Shown: positions 8,560 to 18,180 of the stretch, one piece after another
Numbering within the stretch: position 1 is the stretch's first letter
How the letters are laid out: each line of letters starts with the position of its first letter
NCBI GenBank assembly: GCA_947478845.1
Contig: CANJXC010000005.1
Span: 1 to 64,000 of the forward strand
Direction of reading: 5' to 3'
DNA: 64,000 nucleotides
DNA from: Spirochaetales bacterium
Lineage (GTDB): Bacteria; Spirochaetota; Spirochaetia; JABEVK01
Translations under genes and position numbers: made by a program
The notes under the pieces: generated by a model
Told to the model about the DNA's origin: nothing
What the model saw: only the letters and a program-made list of their open reading frames with translations
Databases searched by the model: none

Positions 8560-9012
8560 ATGAAATGTCCTTTGTGCGGCGATCTGGAAGACAAGGTCAT
8601 CGAGAGCCGGCAGAATATCTCGGGAACTTCCCTTCGCCGCCGACGGGAATGCCTGAAGTGCGGTTACCGCTTTACCAGCTACGAACGCATCGAGGAAATT
8701 CCCCTCATGGTGGTTAAAAACGACGGCCGCCGGGAACCCTTCGATGTCAAAAAGATCGAGCGAGGCTTGGTTCGGGCCCTCGAAAAGCGTCCGGTGAGCC
8801 AAGTCGATATCGAGGAACTCCTGAACCAACTCGAAGACGAGGCTGCCATGGAAGGCAAGGCCAACCACGAGGTAACCACCCGTCAACTAGGTGAACTGGT
8901 GATGCACAAGCTCGAAGCGCTCGACAAGGTGGCGTACATCCGGTTTGCCAGCGTGTACAAGCGCTTTAAGAGCGTGGATGAGTTCATCCGCGAAATTGAA
9001 AAACTGAAATAG
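8560..9012 (+). CDS. nrdR: NrdR, ribonucleotide reductase repressor
   Basis: The 150-residue protein has the N-terminal zinc ribbon (C3, C6, C31, C34; M-K-C-P-L-C-G and C-L-K-C-G-Y) followed by an ATP-cone domain (residues 48-138; V-K-N-D-G-R-R-E-P-F near the start). NrdR senses dATP/ATP and represses ribonucleotide reductase genes by binding NrdR boxes; none of those genes is in this window. The start at 8560 matches the normal family N terminus. The ATG at 8551 would add three residues and sits inside the -10 hexamer. The gene stands alone, convergent one base from the zinc-ribbon gene. Confidence 0.97.
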   Translation: MKCPLCGDLEDKVIESRQNISGTSLRRRRECLKCGYRFTSYERIEEIPLMVVKNDGRREPFDVKKIERGLVRALEKRPVSQVDIEELLNQLEDEAAMEGKANHEVTTRQLGELVMHKLEALDKVAYIRFASVYKRFKSVDEFIREIEKLK

Positions 9013-9013
9013 C

Positions 9014-9217
9014 CTAAGGGGCGGTATATACCGGATCGAGCTGCTCAAAAAGCTTCTCTTCGGTGATGTGCGCCTCCACGTACTGGTATTTGGCCCGGCA
9101 ACCGGTGCAATACTGCGCGTAACCATTGAAATAGGCTGTTTGGCGAACCACATCAAACTCCTGCCTGAGTCCGCAAACAGCACAAAACCGGGGCAGAGCA
9201 TCAAACAGACTTTTCAT
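9014..9217 (-). CDS. Small zinc-ribbon protein of unknown function
   Basis: This 67-residue protein has two cysteine pairs, C-A-V-C near residue 12 and C-T-G-C near residue 37, suggesting one bound zinc. It ends in an acidic helix. I do not recognise the family. Its ATG overlaps the cmk stop (9214-9217), so it is the last gene of the murC-yicC-cmk operon and probably cotranslated. Confidence 0.7.
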   Translation of the reverse strand: MKSLFDALPRFCAVCGLRQEFDVVRQTAYFNGYAQYCTGCRAKYQYVEAHITEEKLFEQLDPVYTAP

Positions 9218-9744
9218 GCGAGCCTCCTGTACGCGGTAAGGATCTGATCAACAATGGCTTCCGGCCCAAGCGCCGAAACATCGATCACCAGGTCGGCGAA
9301 AGTAAACTGATCGTTGTCGATGCCGTACAGGCGCAGGTAACGCGCGTGGTCGGCCGCGTCGCGAGCCCGGGTAGCCTCGCGTATTTCGGCTAGGTTGCCC
9401 CCTTCACGCTTTTGCACACGTCCGGCCCGCACGTCGAGAGGGGCGTTGAGGTACACCTTGAACCGCGCCTGTTGCCACACCCAGATGGCCAAGCGAGAGG
9501 CCAGCACACTCGGATGAGAATTGGCCTTTTCCACCTGCCGGTTATCCACCAGCTTATCCCACCGGTCGTCCACCTCGGCCAATTGACGTACTTGTTCGAA
9601 CTCCAGCCCCTCGTCCACGGCCAGATTGCGGAAGGTATAATTCACCAGTTCGTAGCCCAGTTTGTGCGCCAGTTGCGCGCTCACGGTGGTGTTTCCACAG
9701 CCGCTCTTTCCTGAAACCGCAATTCCAGAAATGTTACTCGACAT
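9214..9744 (-). CDS. cmk: Cytidylate kinase, short archaeal-type
   Basis: This 176-residue P-loop kinase has S-G-K-S-G-C-G-N-T near residues 11-19, the variant Walker A of short archaeal and spirochaete-type cytidylate kinases. It ends with the usual L-V-I-D strand near residue 155. It should phosphorylate CMP/dCMP with ATP in pyrimidine nucleotide recycling. It is shorter than the classic bacterial Cmk (about 220 residues). The start overlaps the yicC end by 11 bp; the zinc-ribbon gene overlaps its stop. The CMP specificity is inferred from the family. Confidence 0.8.
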   Translation of the reverse strand: MSSNISGIAVSGKSGCGNTTVSAQLAHKLGYELVNYTFRNLAVDEGLEFEQVRQLAEVDDRWDKLVDNRQVEKANSHPSVLASRLAIWVWQQARFKVYLNAPLDVRAGRVQKREGGNLAEIREATRARDAADHARYLRLYGIDNDQFTFADLVIDVSALGPEAIVDQILTAYRRLA

Positions 9745-10606
9745 TGCGAAGCTGCTCCCTCAGGTTTTCCAATGCGTCCTTCATTTGGACTACCTGCAAC
9801 TGCACTTCGGCCGAGGTGGTCTTGGAACCAATGGTGTTGATTTCACGGCCGAACTCCTGGCAAAGGAAGTCGAGCTTCTTTCCCACGGGACCGCTTTCAG
9901 ACAGGAAGTTCTCGAAACTTACCTGATGGCTTGCCAAACGTACCAACTCCTCGTTGATGCCGTAACGGACAAGAAGCAAGGCCGTTTCGGCGAGAAGTCG
10001 GTTTTCGTCCACTTCGGCCCCAAGCTCGGCGAACTTGCGTCGGAGGTTAGCCTGAAACGCCGCTTCCAACTGGGCACTTTGGCCCTCAATGAATCGCTTG
10101 CCCGCGTCGATCGCGGACAACTGACGTCGGAGGTCGGTTTCCAAACGGGCACCTTCGGTTCGCCGCGCCGTTTGAAACTCAGCAAGGAGCGTGGTCAAAA
10201 GGCCGCTGGCCACCGAACGAAGTTCCGAAGGGTCGGTCTCCCGGACCGAACCAAGAACTCCAGCAAACGAAGCATAGTGCTCCACTTTCGCTCGGCCACC
10301 CCGCGCACCAGTTACCCGGCGCAGGGTTTCAAAGGCCTTTTGATACTGCAGGGCTAATTCTTGGTTGACTTCAACCTTTGCACCATCCAAAGAATCCTTG
10401 AGCCGTAGGGTAAACTCCACCCGCCCTCGGCCCACCGCCGAAGCCAAGGCCTCACGAACATAGGGCTCCCAGAACGACAACAAGGAAGGGAGGTTCACCG
10501 TGAGGTCAAGAAACCGGTTGTTGTAGCTCTTGAGTTCCGCAGTGAGCCTCACCACTCCCGCGCTGGCCTCACCGAAGGCAAAGCCCGTCATGCTGACCAA
10601 GGCCAT
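9734..10606 (-). CDS. YicC/YloC-family endoribonuclease
   Basis: This 290-residue protein has the conserved start V-S-M-T-G-F-A and the N-N-R-F-L-D motif near residue 30. The C-terminal DUF1732 region includes G-R-E-I-N-T-I-G-S-K. E. coli YicC is reported to be an endoribonuclease affecting sRNA turnover; that activity is inferred here. The ATG at 10606 shares one base with the murC stop (TGATG), and GGAGG lies about seven bases upstream. An in-frame TTG at 10609 is less likely. Middle gene of the murC operon. Confidence 0.92.
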   Translation of the reverse strand: MALVSMTGFAFGEASAGVVRLTAELKSYNNRFLDLTVNLPSLLSFWEPYVREALASAVGRGRVEFTLRLKDSLDGAKVEVNQELALQYQKAFETLRRVTGARGGRAKVEHYASFAGVLGSVRETDPSELRSVASGLLTTLLAEFQTARRTEGARLETDLRRQLSAIDAGKRFIEGQSAQLEAAFQANLRRKFAELGAEVDENRLLAETALLLVRYGINEELVRLASHQVSFENFLSESGPVGKKLDFLCQEFGREINTIGSKTTSAEVQLQVVQMKDALENLREQLRNVE

Positions 10607-12012
10607 CAAAGTGCCTCCAGAAACGCCCGGCCGACCTTCCAGTTGTCACCTGCGCCCATCGTCACCAAAAGGTCACCCGATTGCAGGAGGCCCCGCAAAA
10701 ACGGGAGCGCCTCCTCGGGTTCCTCGAAATAGTGCACACCGGGGCGAAGCGCTAGGGTGGCGTCGTACAGGGTGCGGCCGGTGATTCCCAGCGTATCGGT
10801 CTCGCGGGCCGAGGAATAGATTTTGTGAAGTACCACAACGTCGGCCGCGGAAAAACTCGCCGCAAACTCGTCTAAAAGCGCTCGCGTGCGGCTGTAAGTG
10901 TGGCTCATGAAATCGAGCACAAGGCGCCGCCCGGGGTAAAAGGCCCTAAGGCCCGCCAGGGTGAGGCCGATGGCGGTAGGATGATGAGCGTAGTCATCGA
11001 CAACAAGCACTCCGTTCTTATCACCGACAACTTCGCTGCGTCGGCGGGTTCCGCGAAAGCTCTTCAGCGCTTCCCCCACTCTCAGCATCCCCGGTTCTTC
11101 TACCGTGGAGCCGATCTGCTCGGCCAGAGTCACCACCAGGGCCACGGCCCCTGCAGCATTGAGCACGTTGTGGGTTCCCGGGAGGCTCACGCCGAGAGGC
11201 TTGGCCCAGCCCGCCAGACGAAACGAGGTGGTTCCCGCGTCAAACTTCTGATCGAGTACGGCAAAGCGGCCTTTCGCAGATTGGCCATAAGGGACTAGCC
11301 GGATATCTTCGCGACGAGCCTGGAGGGCCATTGCCAACTGGCAGGCACCTTTTTGGTCGGCGCAGTACACCAGCGCGCCACCTTTGGGCAATTTGCAAGC
11401 GTAGGCCAAAAAAGCCGAGAAGATGTCGTCGTAATCGCGAAAATAGTCGGTGTGGTCGAGCTCGACGCTCGTGAGAAGGATGATACCGGGATGAAAGTGG
11501 AGAAAATGCCTTTTGTACTCGCAGGTCTCGGCTATGAAAATCTCTTGCCCCAGCCTGAGGGTAGCTCGGTTGTTAAAATCAGGAACCATCGAACCTACGA
11601 GCACCGACGCGCGCAACTCCAGGGCTCTTGCTACCATGCCTGCCATCGCGGTGGTGGTCGTTTTTCCGTGGACGCCCGCAACCCCGGCTGCCAGGGGAAA
11701 ACTGCCGGAGAACTCGCCCAAAGCTTCCGGGTACACCTGAACCTTGAGGCCGCGGTGGCGGGCCTCGAGCAGTTCTGGATTGCTATCTGGGTTGTAAGCG
11801 GCCGAATAGACCACCCTTGTAGCGTCCGGGGGCACATTTTTTGCGTCAAACGACTCGTGGTAAACAATGCCCAGCGAATCGAGAATCTCATCGGTGAAAA
11901 ACTTGTCTTTACCATCGCTGCCGGTTAGGAGGTCACCCCGGTCGGTGAGCAGCTCCGCGAGAGCGGTCATGCCCGTTCCTTTGACTCCCACCATGTGGAT
12001 TCTTTCGGCCAT
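10606..12012 (-). CDS. murC: UDP-N-acetylmuramate--L-alanine ligase
   Basis: This 468-residue Mur ligase begins A-E-R-I-H-M-V-G-V-K-G-T-G-M-T. It has the ATP loop G-V-H-G-K-T-T-T-T near residue 115, the S-V-E-L-D-H-T-D-Y central motif and the C-terminal D-D-Y-A-H-H-P-T motif. It adds L-alanine to UDP-MurNAc in the cytoplasm. Mpl, which recycles murein tripeptide, has a related layout and is the main alternative; the length and N terminus fit MurC better. The start at 12012 gives the standard N terminus and follows a TTGAAT-17-TACGAT promoter. First gene of the operon with yicC, cmk and the zinc-ribbon gene. Confidence 0.88.
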   Translation of the reverse strand: MAERIHMVGVKGTGMTALAELLTDRGDLLTGSDGKDKFFTDEILDSLGIVYHESFDAKNVPPDATRVVYSAAYNPDSNPELLEARHRGLKVQVYPEALGEFSGSFPLAAGVAGVHGKTTTTAMAGMVARALELRASVLVGSMVPDFNNRATLRLGQEIFIAETCEYKRHFLHFHPGIILLTSVELDHTDYFRDYDDIFSAFLAYACKLPKGGALVYCADQKGACQLAMALQARREDIRLVPYGQSAKGRFAVLDQKFDAGTTSFRLAGWAKPLGVSLPGTHNVLNAAGAVALVVTLAEQIGSTVEEPGMLRVGEALKSFRGTRRRSEVVGDKNGVLVVDDYAHHPTAIGLTLAGLRAFYPGRRLVLDFMSHTYSRTRALLDEFAASFSAADVVVLHKIYSSARETDTLGITGRTLYDATLALRPGVHYFEEPEEALPFLRGLLQSGDLLVTMGAGDNWKVGRAFLEAL

Positions 12013-12021
12013 CGTGGGGCC

Positions 12022-12050
12022 ATCGTAGGCAATCACTTGGGGAAATTCAA
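12022..12050 (-). promoter_or_regulatory. Promoter of the murC operon
   Basis: On the complement, TTGAAT (12045-12050), 17-bp spacer and TACGAT (12022-12027), nine bases before the murC ATG at 12012. The transcript would have only two or three leader bases. Confidence 0.6.
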
Positions 12051-12270
12051 GCAAAGAGGTAAAAGCAACCGATAATCATTTTGTATCTTTGGTCCAAAAT
12101 GTCCAATACGACCGGTCTTTTGTCGGGTTGGTGTTCTTCTGTAGCTGGTGGGTCATGCAAAAAAGTTTTTTTCTTCGGGCAGCTTCTGGTTTCTCAGCCA
12201 CCCTGCGACTGCTGGGTCCCTCCTGGTGCGGCAAAACTGCCATTGCGGGGTTGCTGTGGTCCTGCGGGAC

Positions 12271-12312
12271 TATAATTCTCCAAAGTATCCATTATCTTTA
12301 CTATCTCCAAAG
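12271..12312. promoter_or_regulatory. AT-rich control region upstream of the giant lipoprotein gene
   Basis: The 301-bp gap 12051-12351 becomes AT-rich after 12270. It holds a stray TATAAT (12271-12276) without a good -35. It also holds a nine-base direct repeat TCTCCAAAG at 12277-12285 and 12304-12312, 27 bp apart and just upstream of the -35 at 12317. This looks like a tandem activator or repressor site (inference). No gene is credible in the gap. Confidence 0.35.
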
Positions 12313-12316
12313 CTCG

Positions 12317-12345
12317 TTGATTATTCGAAAGAATGGGTCTATATT
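12317..12345 (+). promoter_or_regulatory. Promoter of the giant lipoprotein gene, leaderless type
   Basis: TTGATT (12317-12322), exactly 17 bp, TATATT (12340-12345), then six bases to the ATG at 12352. A transcript starting seven bases past the -10 would begin at the ATG itself. No Shine-Dalgarno is present. Confidence 0.65.
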
Positions 12346-12351
12346 GGACTT

Positions 12352-15201
12352 ATGCGTAAACTGAGGACCTTTGTCCACTCAGTAAAAGCATTTTTCTCGG
12401 GAACATTGGCCTTGTTGGCTTTGGCCACCTGCGACGCGGGGCTCGGCGCGAAGGTCGATGTCACCGCGCCCATCCTCACAGTTATCACGCCCGAGAAGGC
12501 AGGTGGGTATTTTAAGGGTGCGCTCAGCTTAACGGGCACGGCAACCGACGACCGCGGGTTGGTTTCCCTCAAAGTGAGTTGGCAGGGCGCGTCGGGCACC
12601 CGCGAACGCGAGGCAATCTCCTCTCTCAATGGCACCTCGTGGTCGCTCGAGCTCACTTCGGGCACCGACGGAGATCTTCCTGAAGGGACGAACAACGTCA
12701 CGGTCGAGGTAGCCGATGGGTCGGGAAAGACCGCCAGCCAGACCATGCTGGTCTACATCGACAACAAGCCAGCAACCGTGCTGGTAACCTACCCGCTTAG
12801 CCATGGGAACATGGGTTCCACCAACGATCAGTTCAGACCTGGGGTGACCAGCGGCCTCGACGTCAAGGGCGAGGTTTACGATGAGTCCCCGATTACTTCG
12901 GTGGTTGTCTCGGTGCTAAAGGCCGACGGCTCGAGCCTCATCCCTACCGAACCGAAGAACGCTTTGTTCACCAAAACGGCCGATGGAACCAACACCTTTT
13001 CCGTGCGGTTTCCGCTCAAGACGAATCCGGAGGCCTCGGCCTATCTGAACGATCAGCAGACCTACCTGTATCAGGTGACGGCCACAGATTTAGCGGGCAA
13101 CCAGAATAGCGTCTACTACCATAGCCAAGACGTTTTCACCTTGCTGCCGCCCAACACGCCCTTTCCCACGGTCTCGGAAATCGGAAAACTCAACACAGTG
13201 GGACTACCAGGCTCGGTCTCGAGTCCGTCGAGAGTCCAGTACAACGATTTGTCTTCTAAGCGCTTAGGTCGTTTAGGCTCGGCATCTCAGTGGGGCGACT
13301 TCAAGTATGTTCAGAAGGCCGTCCCCACTATCGCTTTCTCAAACCTTGACAAAACGGCGCCACAGAACCAAAACCTACTCGGGGTTGGGTCAGTTGTCAC
13401 CGGAAACATCATACCCCCCGTCAATTCCGGAGCCATCGACCTCACCTCGGTTCATATCGAGGTTTACCGCGGCGTGGTTGTTCCCACCTCCAGCGATACC
13501 CCTGTTCTCAGTCTGAATGCCTCGAAGTTCGGCAAGTGGCCCTCACCCGGCCCATCGGTGGCCGGAACCACCGATAAGAACGAGTTGGTCGCTTTGGGCG
13601 ACTCCTACGGCTTCACCATCGACCTGCGCTCGGTCGACCCTGCCGATTTCAGTCCGGGAGCGGTTCTGCCGCCAGACCCTTACTTCGTAGTGGTTTCGGC
13701 CAAGGCACAAGGGTCGGACGTCAACAGCGATTTGGCAGCGTTCTTTGTCGACAGCTCCGCTCCTAACCTGTACGAAACCAACGTCGGGCTCGGCTCGGTC
13801 TTCAAGACCGCAGGCTTCAGCTTGGGTGGACAGGCCAGCACGGCTCCTCCGACGGCTCTGGCAACCGTGACGGTAAAAGAAAACGATAGCGCTCTCCCCG
13901 CCAAAACCTTTACCTTCCCCAGTGCTTCCCAAAGTGCGGGCTGGACCATCCCCGGGCTTCCTGTAGGCGGGGCTGATGGAACCTACAACTACGAAATTGT
14001 GCTGACAACTTCCTCGGGCAAAACCTCACCGCCAGTCTACCGCAATGTGACCCTCGATACGACCCCTCCTTCGCTGAGCGTCAACACCCTCTCGCCATTG
14101 TTTGGAAGCTCGGTCGTCAGTTCCACCCTGAGCGCGAGTTTCATTGCCTCTGACTCCAACGGAGTCCAGTCGCTCCGTTGGTGGGTGGTGCCCAACCCCA
14201 GTCGACTTTCCGCCACGCCCTCGGCTCCCCAGCCGAATTGGGCCGACACGGGTCTAGCCACCTACGTCGGCAGCCTTACCGCAGCTCCCTACCTTGGAAC
14301 TTTGAGCACAACCTCACTGGCCCAGGGGCACTATACCCTTTGGCTCGCGGCTCACGACCGGGCCGGAAACGAACAATGGTCCTCGAGTCCGCTGGTCGTC
14401 GATCAGTTGCCTCCCGCGCTGGCAGTCTCGAACCCCGATACCACTTTGGTCGGCTCAAGCCCGATCATGAACAGCGCCCAGTTGGCAGCGTTTAATTCCA
14501 CGGGTTTCACTGGGACGATTTCCGACACTTCAGAAGCGAGCAGTCTGCCTTCCCCCGCGCTCAAAGTGACCTACACCAAGGACGGCGGAACGCCGGTTGG
14601 GCCCACTCCACTTTCTCCCAATTCTGCAGGCGCCTGGTCTTGGAAACCTTCTCTCGTGGACGGAGTCTATTCGTTCGTTTTTACCGCCACTGACTTTGCC
14701 GGACGCACGACGAGCGTCACCCGTTCGTTTTCAGTAGACACCAGTGGCCCGGTGGTCACAGTCAATGTGCCAACCACCGGCAGCTGGACCAACCTCTCAA
14801 GTTATCAGGCCATCGGCTTTGCCAACGATGGTTCCGGCTCTGGTACTTCGGCAGTTTACCTAAGAATCGACGACGCCACAGTGGACCACTCTTCCGATGT
14901 CACTAACTCGGGTTGGACCCTCGCCAACGGCACGGTGAGCTGGAATGCCTCGGTTGGCTTGGGGGCCGAAGGCGCGAAGAAACTCTGGGTCAAAGCCGAG
15001 GATGCCGCGGGAAATGTGACTCTTCAGCTAACAACTGTGGCTGGAAACACCGTGCCGGCGGTGAACTTCGGCCGTGATGTGACCTCTCCCATCTTGGGAA
15101 CCGAGTTCGACGAAACCGCCATTGGAGCCGCCACGGTTAGCAGAAAAGATCCGTTTGTGTTTGGTGGCGCGGGAAAAAGCAAAGCCTCCGATGCGCTTTA
15201 G
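12352..15201 (+). CDS. Giant Ig-repeat surface lipoprotein, N-terminal part (ends at an in-frame amber codon)
   Basis: The frame opens with a lipoprotein signal: M-R-K, a hydrophobic stretch, then L-A-L-A-T-C as lipobox, with Cys near residue 25. Several divergent bacterial Ig-like domains follow, with the usual D-x-T-A-P opening strands and D-x-A-G-N closing strands. The 949-residue product ends at TAG 15199-15201 in the middle of a repeat, where sister repeats read D-A-L-S-G. The same frame then stays open to 24789. It is therefore either a truncated product of a broken gene or the first part of a readthrough protein. The start at 12352 is supported by the lipoprotein signal and promoter; the longer frame from 12148 has no signal peptide. 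Likely a cell-surface adhesin-like protein; the ligand is unknown. Confidence 0.85.
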   Translation: MRKLRTFVHSVKAFFSGTLALLALATCDAGLGAKVDVTAPILTVITPEKAGGYFKGALSLTGTATDDRGLVSLKVSWQGASGTREREAISSLNGTSWSLELTSGTDGDLPEGTNNVTVEVADGSGKTASQTMLVYIDNKPATVLVTYPLSHGNMGSTNDQFRPGVTSGLDVKGEVYDESPITSVVVSVLKADGSSLIPTEPKNALFTKTADGTNTFSVRFPLKTNPEASAYLNDQQTYLYQVTATDLAGNQNSVYYHSQDVFTLLPPNTPFPTVSEIGKLNTVGLPGSVSSPSRVQYNDLSSKRLGRLGSASQWGDFKYVQKAVPTIAFSNLDKTAPQNQNLLGVGSVVTGNIIPPVNSGAIDLTSVHIEVYRGVVVPTSSDTPVLSLNASKFGKWPSPGPSVAGTTDKNELVALGDSYGFTIDLRSVDPADFSPGAVLPPDPYFVVVSAKAQGSDVNSDLAAFFVDSSAPNLYETNVGLGSVFKTAGFSLGGQASTAPPTALATVTVKENDSALPAKTFTFPSASQSAGWTIPGLPVGGADGTYNYEIVLTTSSGKTSPPVYRNVTLDTTPPSLSVNTLSPLFGSSVVSSTLSASFIASDSNGVQSLRWWVVPNPSRLSATPSAPQPNWADTGLATYVGSLTAAPYLGTLSTTSLAQGHYTLWLAAHDRAGNEQWSSSPLVVDQLPPALAVSNPDTTLVGSSPIMNSAQLAAFNSTGFTGTISDTSEASSLPSPALKVTYTKDGGTPVGPTPLSPNSAGAWSWKPSLVDGVYSFVFTATDFAGRTTSVTRSFSVDTSGPVVTVNVPTTGSWTNLSSYQAIGFANDGSGSGTSAVYLRIDDATVDHSSDVTNSGWTLANGTVSWNASVGLGAEGAKKLWVKAEDAAGNVTLQLTTVAGNTVPAVNFGRDVTSPILGTEFDETAIGAATVSRKDPFVFGGAGKSKASDAL

Positions 15202-18180
15202 GGAGTTCGCTCGCTCACCGTGACAGACAACGGCGCCAACCAAGCCTCCATTGCGGTGACGAGTGGAGAGTGGATCTACGACATATCGCCGCTACCCTCC
15301 GACGGGTATCATGCCTATGTCTTTACTCTGACAGACAATGCCAATAATCAAAGCACCATGACCCGCGCGGTCGTCGTGGACACGACTCCGGCTGTGGCGG
15401 CGGTTACCGTTCCAGCTGAAGGCTTGAAAACCAACCAGACAACTGTCAACCTTTTGGGATCCTCTAACGATGGTGCCGGCTCCGGGGTAGCCGAGGTGTG
15501 GTACCGGCTGGATGCTGCCGGTGTCGACCATTCCGGTGACTCTTATAACTTTAGCTCAGGAAACCTATCAGGCTGGACCCGGGCCACGGGGACCACCAGT
15601 TGGTCTGCCACCGAAAGTGGCCTCACCGACGGCATGAAGAAACTGTGGGTGAAGACTCTCGACAACGCTGGCAACGTCACCACCGGCCCAGCTTCGGCGT
15701 TGGCCTCCCCCACGTTCACGGTCGATACCACGGCACCGGTGTTGGAAGAAACCGCGGTCGTATCGACAAGCTATCGAAACGGTCTCTGGACCTTTAGCGG
15801 GACAGCGACCGATGCCCTCAGCGGCATCGGTAGTCTCAAGGTCACAGACAACGGGTCTGTTGCCCAGACGGTGACCGTAAGCACCGGTCAGTGGAGTTTT
15901 ACACCGGCGGTACTTCCCTCCGATGGTGTGCATACCTATGTGTTCACTTTGTTCGACCTTGCGGGTAATCAGACGACTAAGACCCGGACGGTCATTGTAG
16001 ACAAGACCCCGGCAGACGCTTCCGTGGCCTCGCCGGCAGCAGGCCTTAAGACGACAGCCACAAGCCTGATTCTTTCCGGTTCCGCTAACGACGGCGCTGG
16101 CTCGGGAGTCGCAGAGGTGTGGTACCGTCTCGACGCATCGGGAATTGACCACTCCAGCGACGCCTATAACTTCAGCTCGGGGGCCATCGCGGGTTGGACC
16201 AAGGCTACGGGCACGGCTACTTGGACCGGTGAGTTGACGGGCCTGCCTGAAGGCAACAAGCGGCTTTGGGTGAAGACGCTGGACAATGCTGGAAACGTAA
16301 CAACCTCTGCAGCCTGCCTTGCCCAAGCCGTGTCGCTCATCATCGACCTCACACCACCGAGCCTGGGAGAATCGACCGTTGGAACCGGCTCGGTGTACCG
16401 GCCCGCGGCGTTCAACTTTGGCGGATTCGGGAGTGCTTCGAATGCCTCGGACTCGCTTAGTGGCCTTGGTGCCCTGACTGTCACGGACAACGGGGCCTCG
16501 ATGGCGACCATTGCTGTCGACGCCTCTGGGGATTGGTCTTACAGCGTCAGCGGACTGGCCGACGGTACTCATACTTTCTTGTTTACTCTGGTCGATCAGG
16601 CCGGAAACCAAACAACCCTCGGCCGCCAGGTCGTGGTCGACACCATTCCTGCTTCCTATTCCATTAATGTGCCCCTACCGGGTGCCCTCCAGAAGATCAA
16701 CACGCTGACGATTGCAGGCTCGGCCAACGATGGCTCGGGCTCAGGCGTGACCGAGCTCTGGTACAAGGTCGACGCGAGCACCAATGACCATAGCTCGGAT
16801 GCTTACTCTAGCTGGACTAAGGCGACCGGTACCACCACTTGGTCGGCCAGCTTAACAGGGCTAACCGAAGGCACCAAAAAGCTGTGGGTGAAAAGCATCG
16901 ACGGCGCCGGCAACCAGACCACGGCTTCCACCGCGCTGTCCATGGCAGTGAACTTCACCGTCGACCTGACACCTCCGTCACTCAGCGAGGCTGCCATCGG
17001 GGCCGCAGTGGTGTCGAAACGGGCAGCCTACTCGTTTGGTGGGGCAGGATCCTTGAGTTCTGCAACCGATGCACTAAGCGGTATCGATACCCTCACGGTG
17101 AGCGACAACGGCGGAGCCTTGGCCACCATAGCGGTGGATGGGGCGGGAAAATGGAGCTATTCCCCGAGCGTTCCAGCGGATGGAAATCACACTTATTTGT
17201 TTACTTTAAAGGATTTAGCTGGCAATCAGACTACCCTGACCCGGACTGTAATTGTCGACACGCTTGCCGCTGAGGTCGCGATAAACTCCCCGCTCGCGAA
17301 TGCTCAGATCAATGCGACAACCGTGAACCTTGCAGGGTCTTCGAACGACGGGTCAGGTTCGGGCGTGGCCGAGGTTTGGTATACCGTTGACGCTGCCGCC
17401 AACGACCACAGCGCCGACTTATATTCCAGCTGGACCATGGCCCAAGGCACCAACACTTGGAGCGCTTCCCTCTCGGGGCTCAACGATGGTGATCGCAAGC
17501 TTTGGGTAAAAGTAGTCGACGTCGCCGGGAACGTTTCGGCTGCCAGAACTGTGGCTTTTACGGTCGACACAACTCCCCCGGTGCTGGGGGAAACTGCGGT
17601 CGGAGCGACTACAGTTTACAAGAACGGGCTGTGGACCTTTGGCGGGGCCGGCGCCCTCAGCGTCGCGACCGACAATCTGAGCGGCGTAAGCACGCTCACG
17701 GTCACCGATAACGGTGCCAACACCCAAACCGTCGCGGTGAACGGGGGCTCTTGGTCTTATCGTCCTCCAGTGTTGCCCTCGGAAGGTTCTCACACCTTCT
17801 TGTTCACCCTGAGCGATCAGGCTGGAAATCAGACCAATTTGACTCGGACGGTGGTGGTGGATACGGTGGCGCCGGTTCCCATGGTCGGTTACCCCTCCTC
17901 AGGCTGGATCAGCTCGGCCACACCCACGCTCATGGGCTCGGCGAGCGACGGTTCGGGTTCTGGAGTGAAGGAAGTTTGGTACCTCATTGATGTGGCTACC
18001 AACGACCACAGCTCAGACTCCTACACCACCTGGACCAAGGTGACCGGTACCACCTCCTGGACCAAGACCACGGCCATCCTCCCTGAAGGGCAGCTCAAGT
18101 TGTGGCTTAAGACCGTGGACAACGTCGGTAACTTCACTTCGGCGGCCGGTGCGCTGGCCACGCTGCAGACCTTCGGCGTG
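14742..18180 (+). repeat. Tandem composite Ig-like repeats in the giant lipoprotein
   Basis: Two alternating modules of roughly 90-100 residues are repeated. Type B has N-D-G-S-G-S-G-V-x-E-V-W-Y, D-H-S-x-D and K-K-L-W-V-K. Type A has D-A-L-S-G, L-T-V-T-D-N-G, W-S-Y and T-F-L-F-T-L-x-D-x-A-G-N-Q-T. I count six B and five A modules in B-A order, and the DNA is recognisably similar between copies. The amber codon lies in the first A module. Such arrays can expand or contract by recombination. Confidence 0.85.
15199..15201 (+). other. In-frame amber codon splitting the giant gene
   Basis: The frame before (12352) and after (15202-24789) is the same. The aligned codon in the other A modules encodes serine in D-A-L-S-G or D-S/N-L-S-G. 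One base change, TCG to TAG, accounts for it. TAG ends other genes in the window (for example M16 at 3046-3048), so it is not generally reassigned. Confidence 0.8.

Noticed and set aside
10606-12012. Mpl (tripeptide recycling ligase) instead of MurC
   Set aside because: The N terminus and motifs fit MurC about as well or better, and it heads an operon with basic housekeeping genes; kept as an alternative only.
12148-12351. Longer start for the giant protein
   Set aside because: The added 68 residues have no signal peptide and cover the TTGATT-TATATT promoter; the lipoprotein signal begins at 12352.
12089-12364. 91-residue frame in the gap before the giant gene
   Set aside because: No recognisable sequence, no Shine-Dalgarno, overlaps the promoter and the start of the giant gene.
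15199-15201. Pyrrolysine or general TAG reassignment
   Set aside because: Other genes end normally at TAG, the aligned residue is serine, and no pyl genes are in the window.
15568-16611. Antisense 347-residue frame within the giant gene
   Set aside because: It mirrors the codon pattern of the Ig repeats, has no start signal, and repeats with the same period; a shadow of the plus-strand gene. The same applies to 18013-19032.
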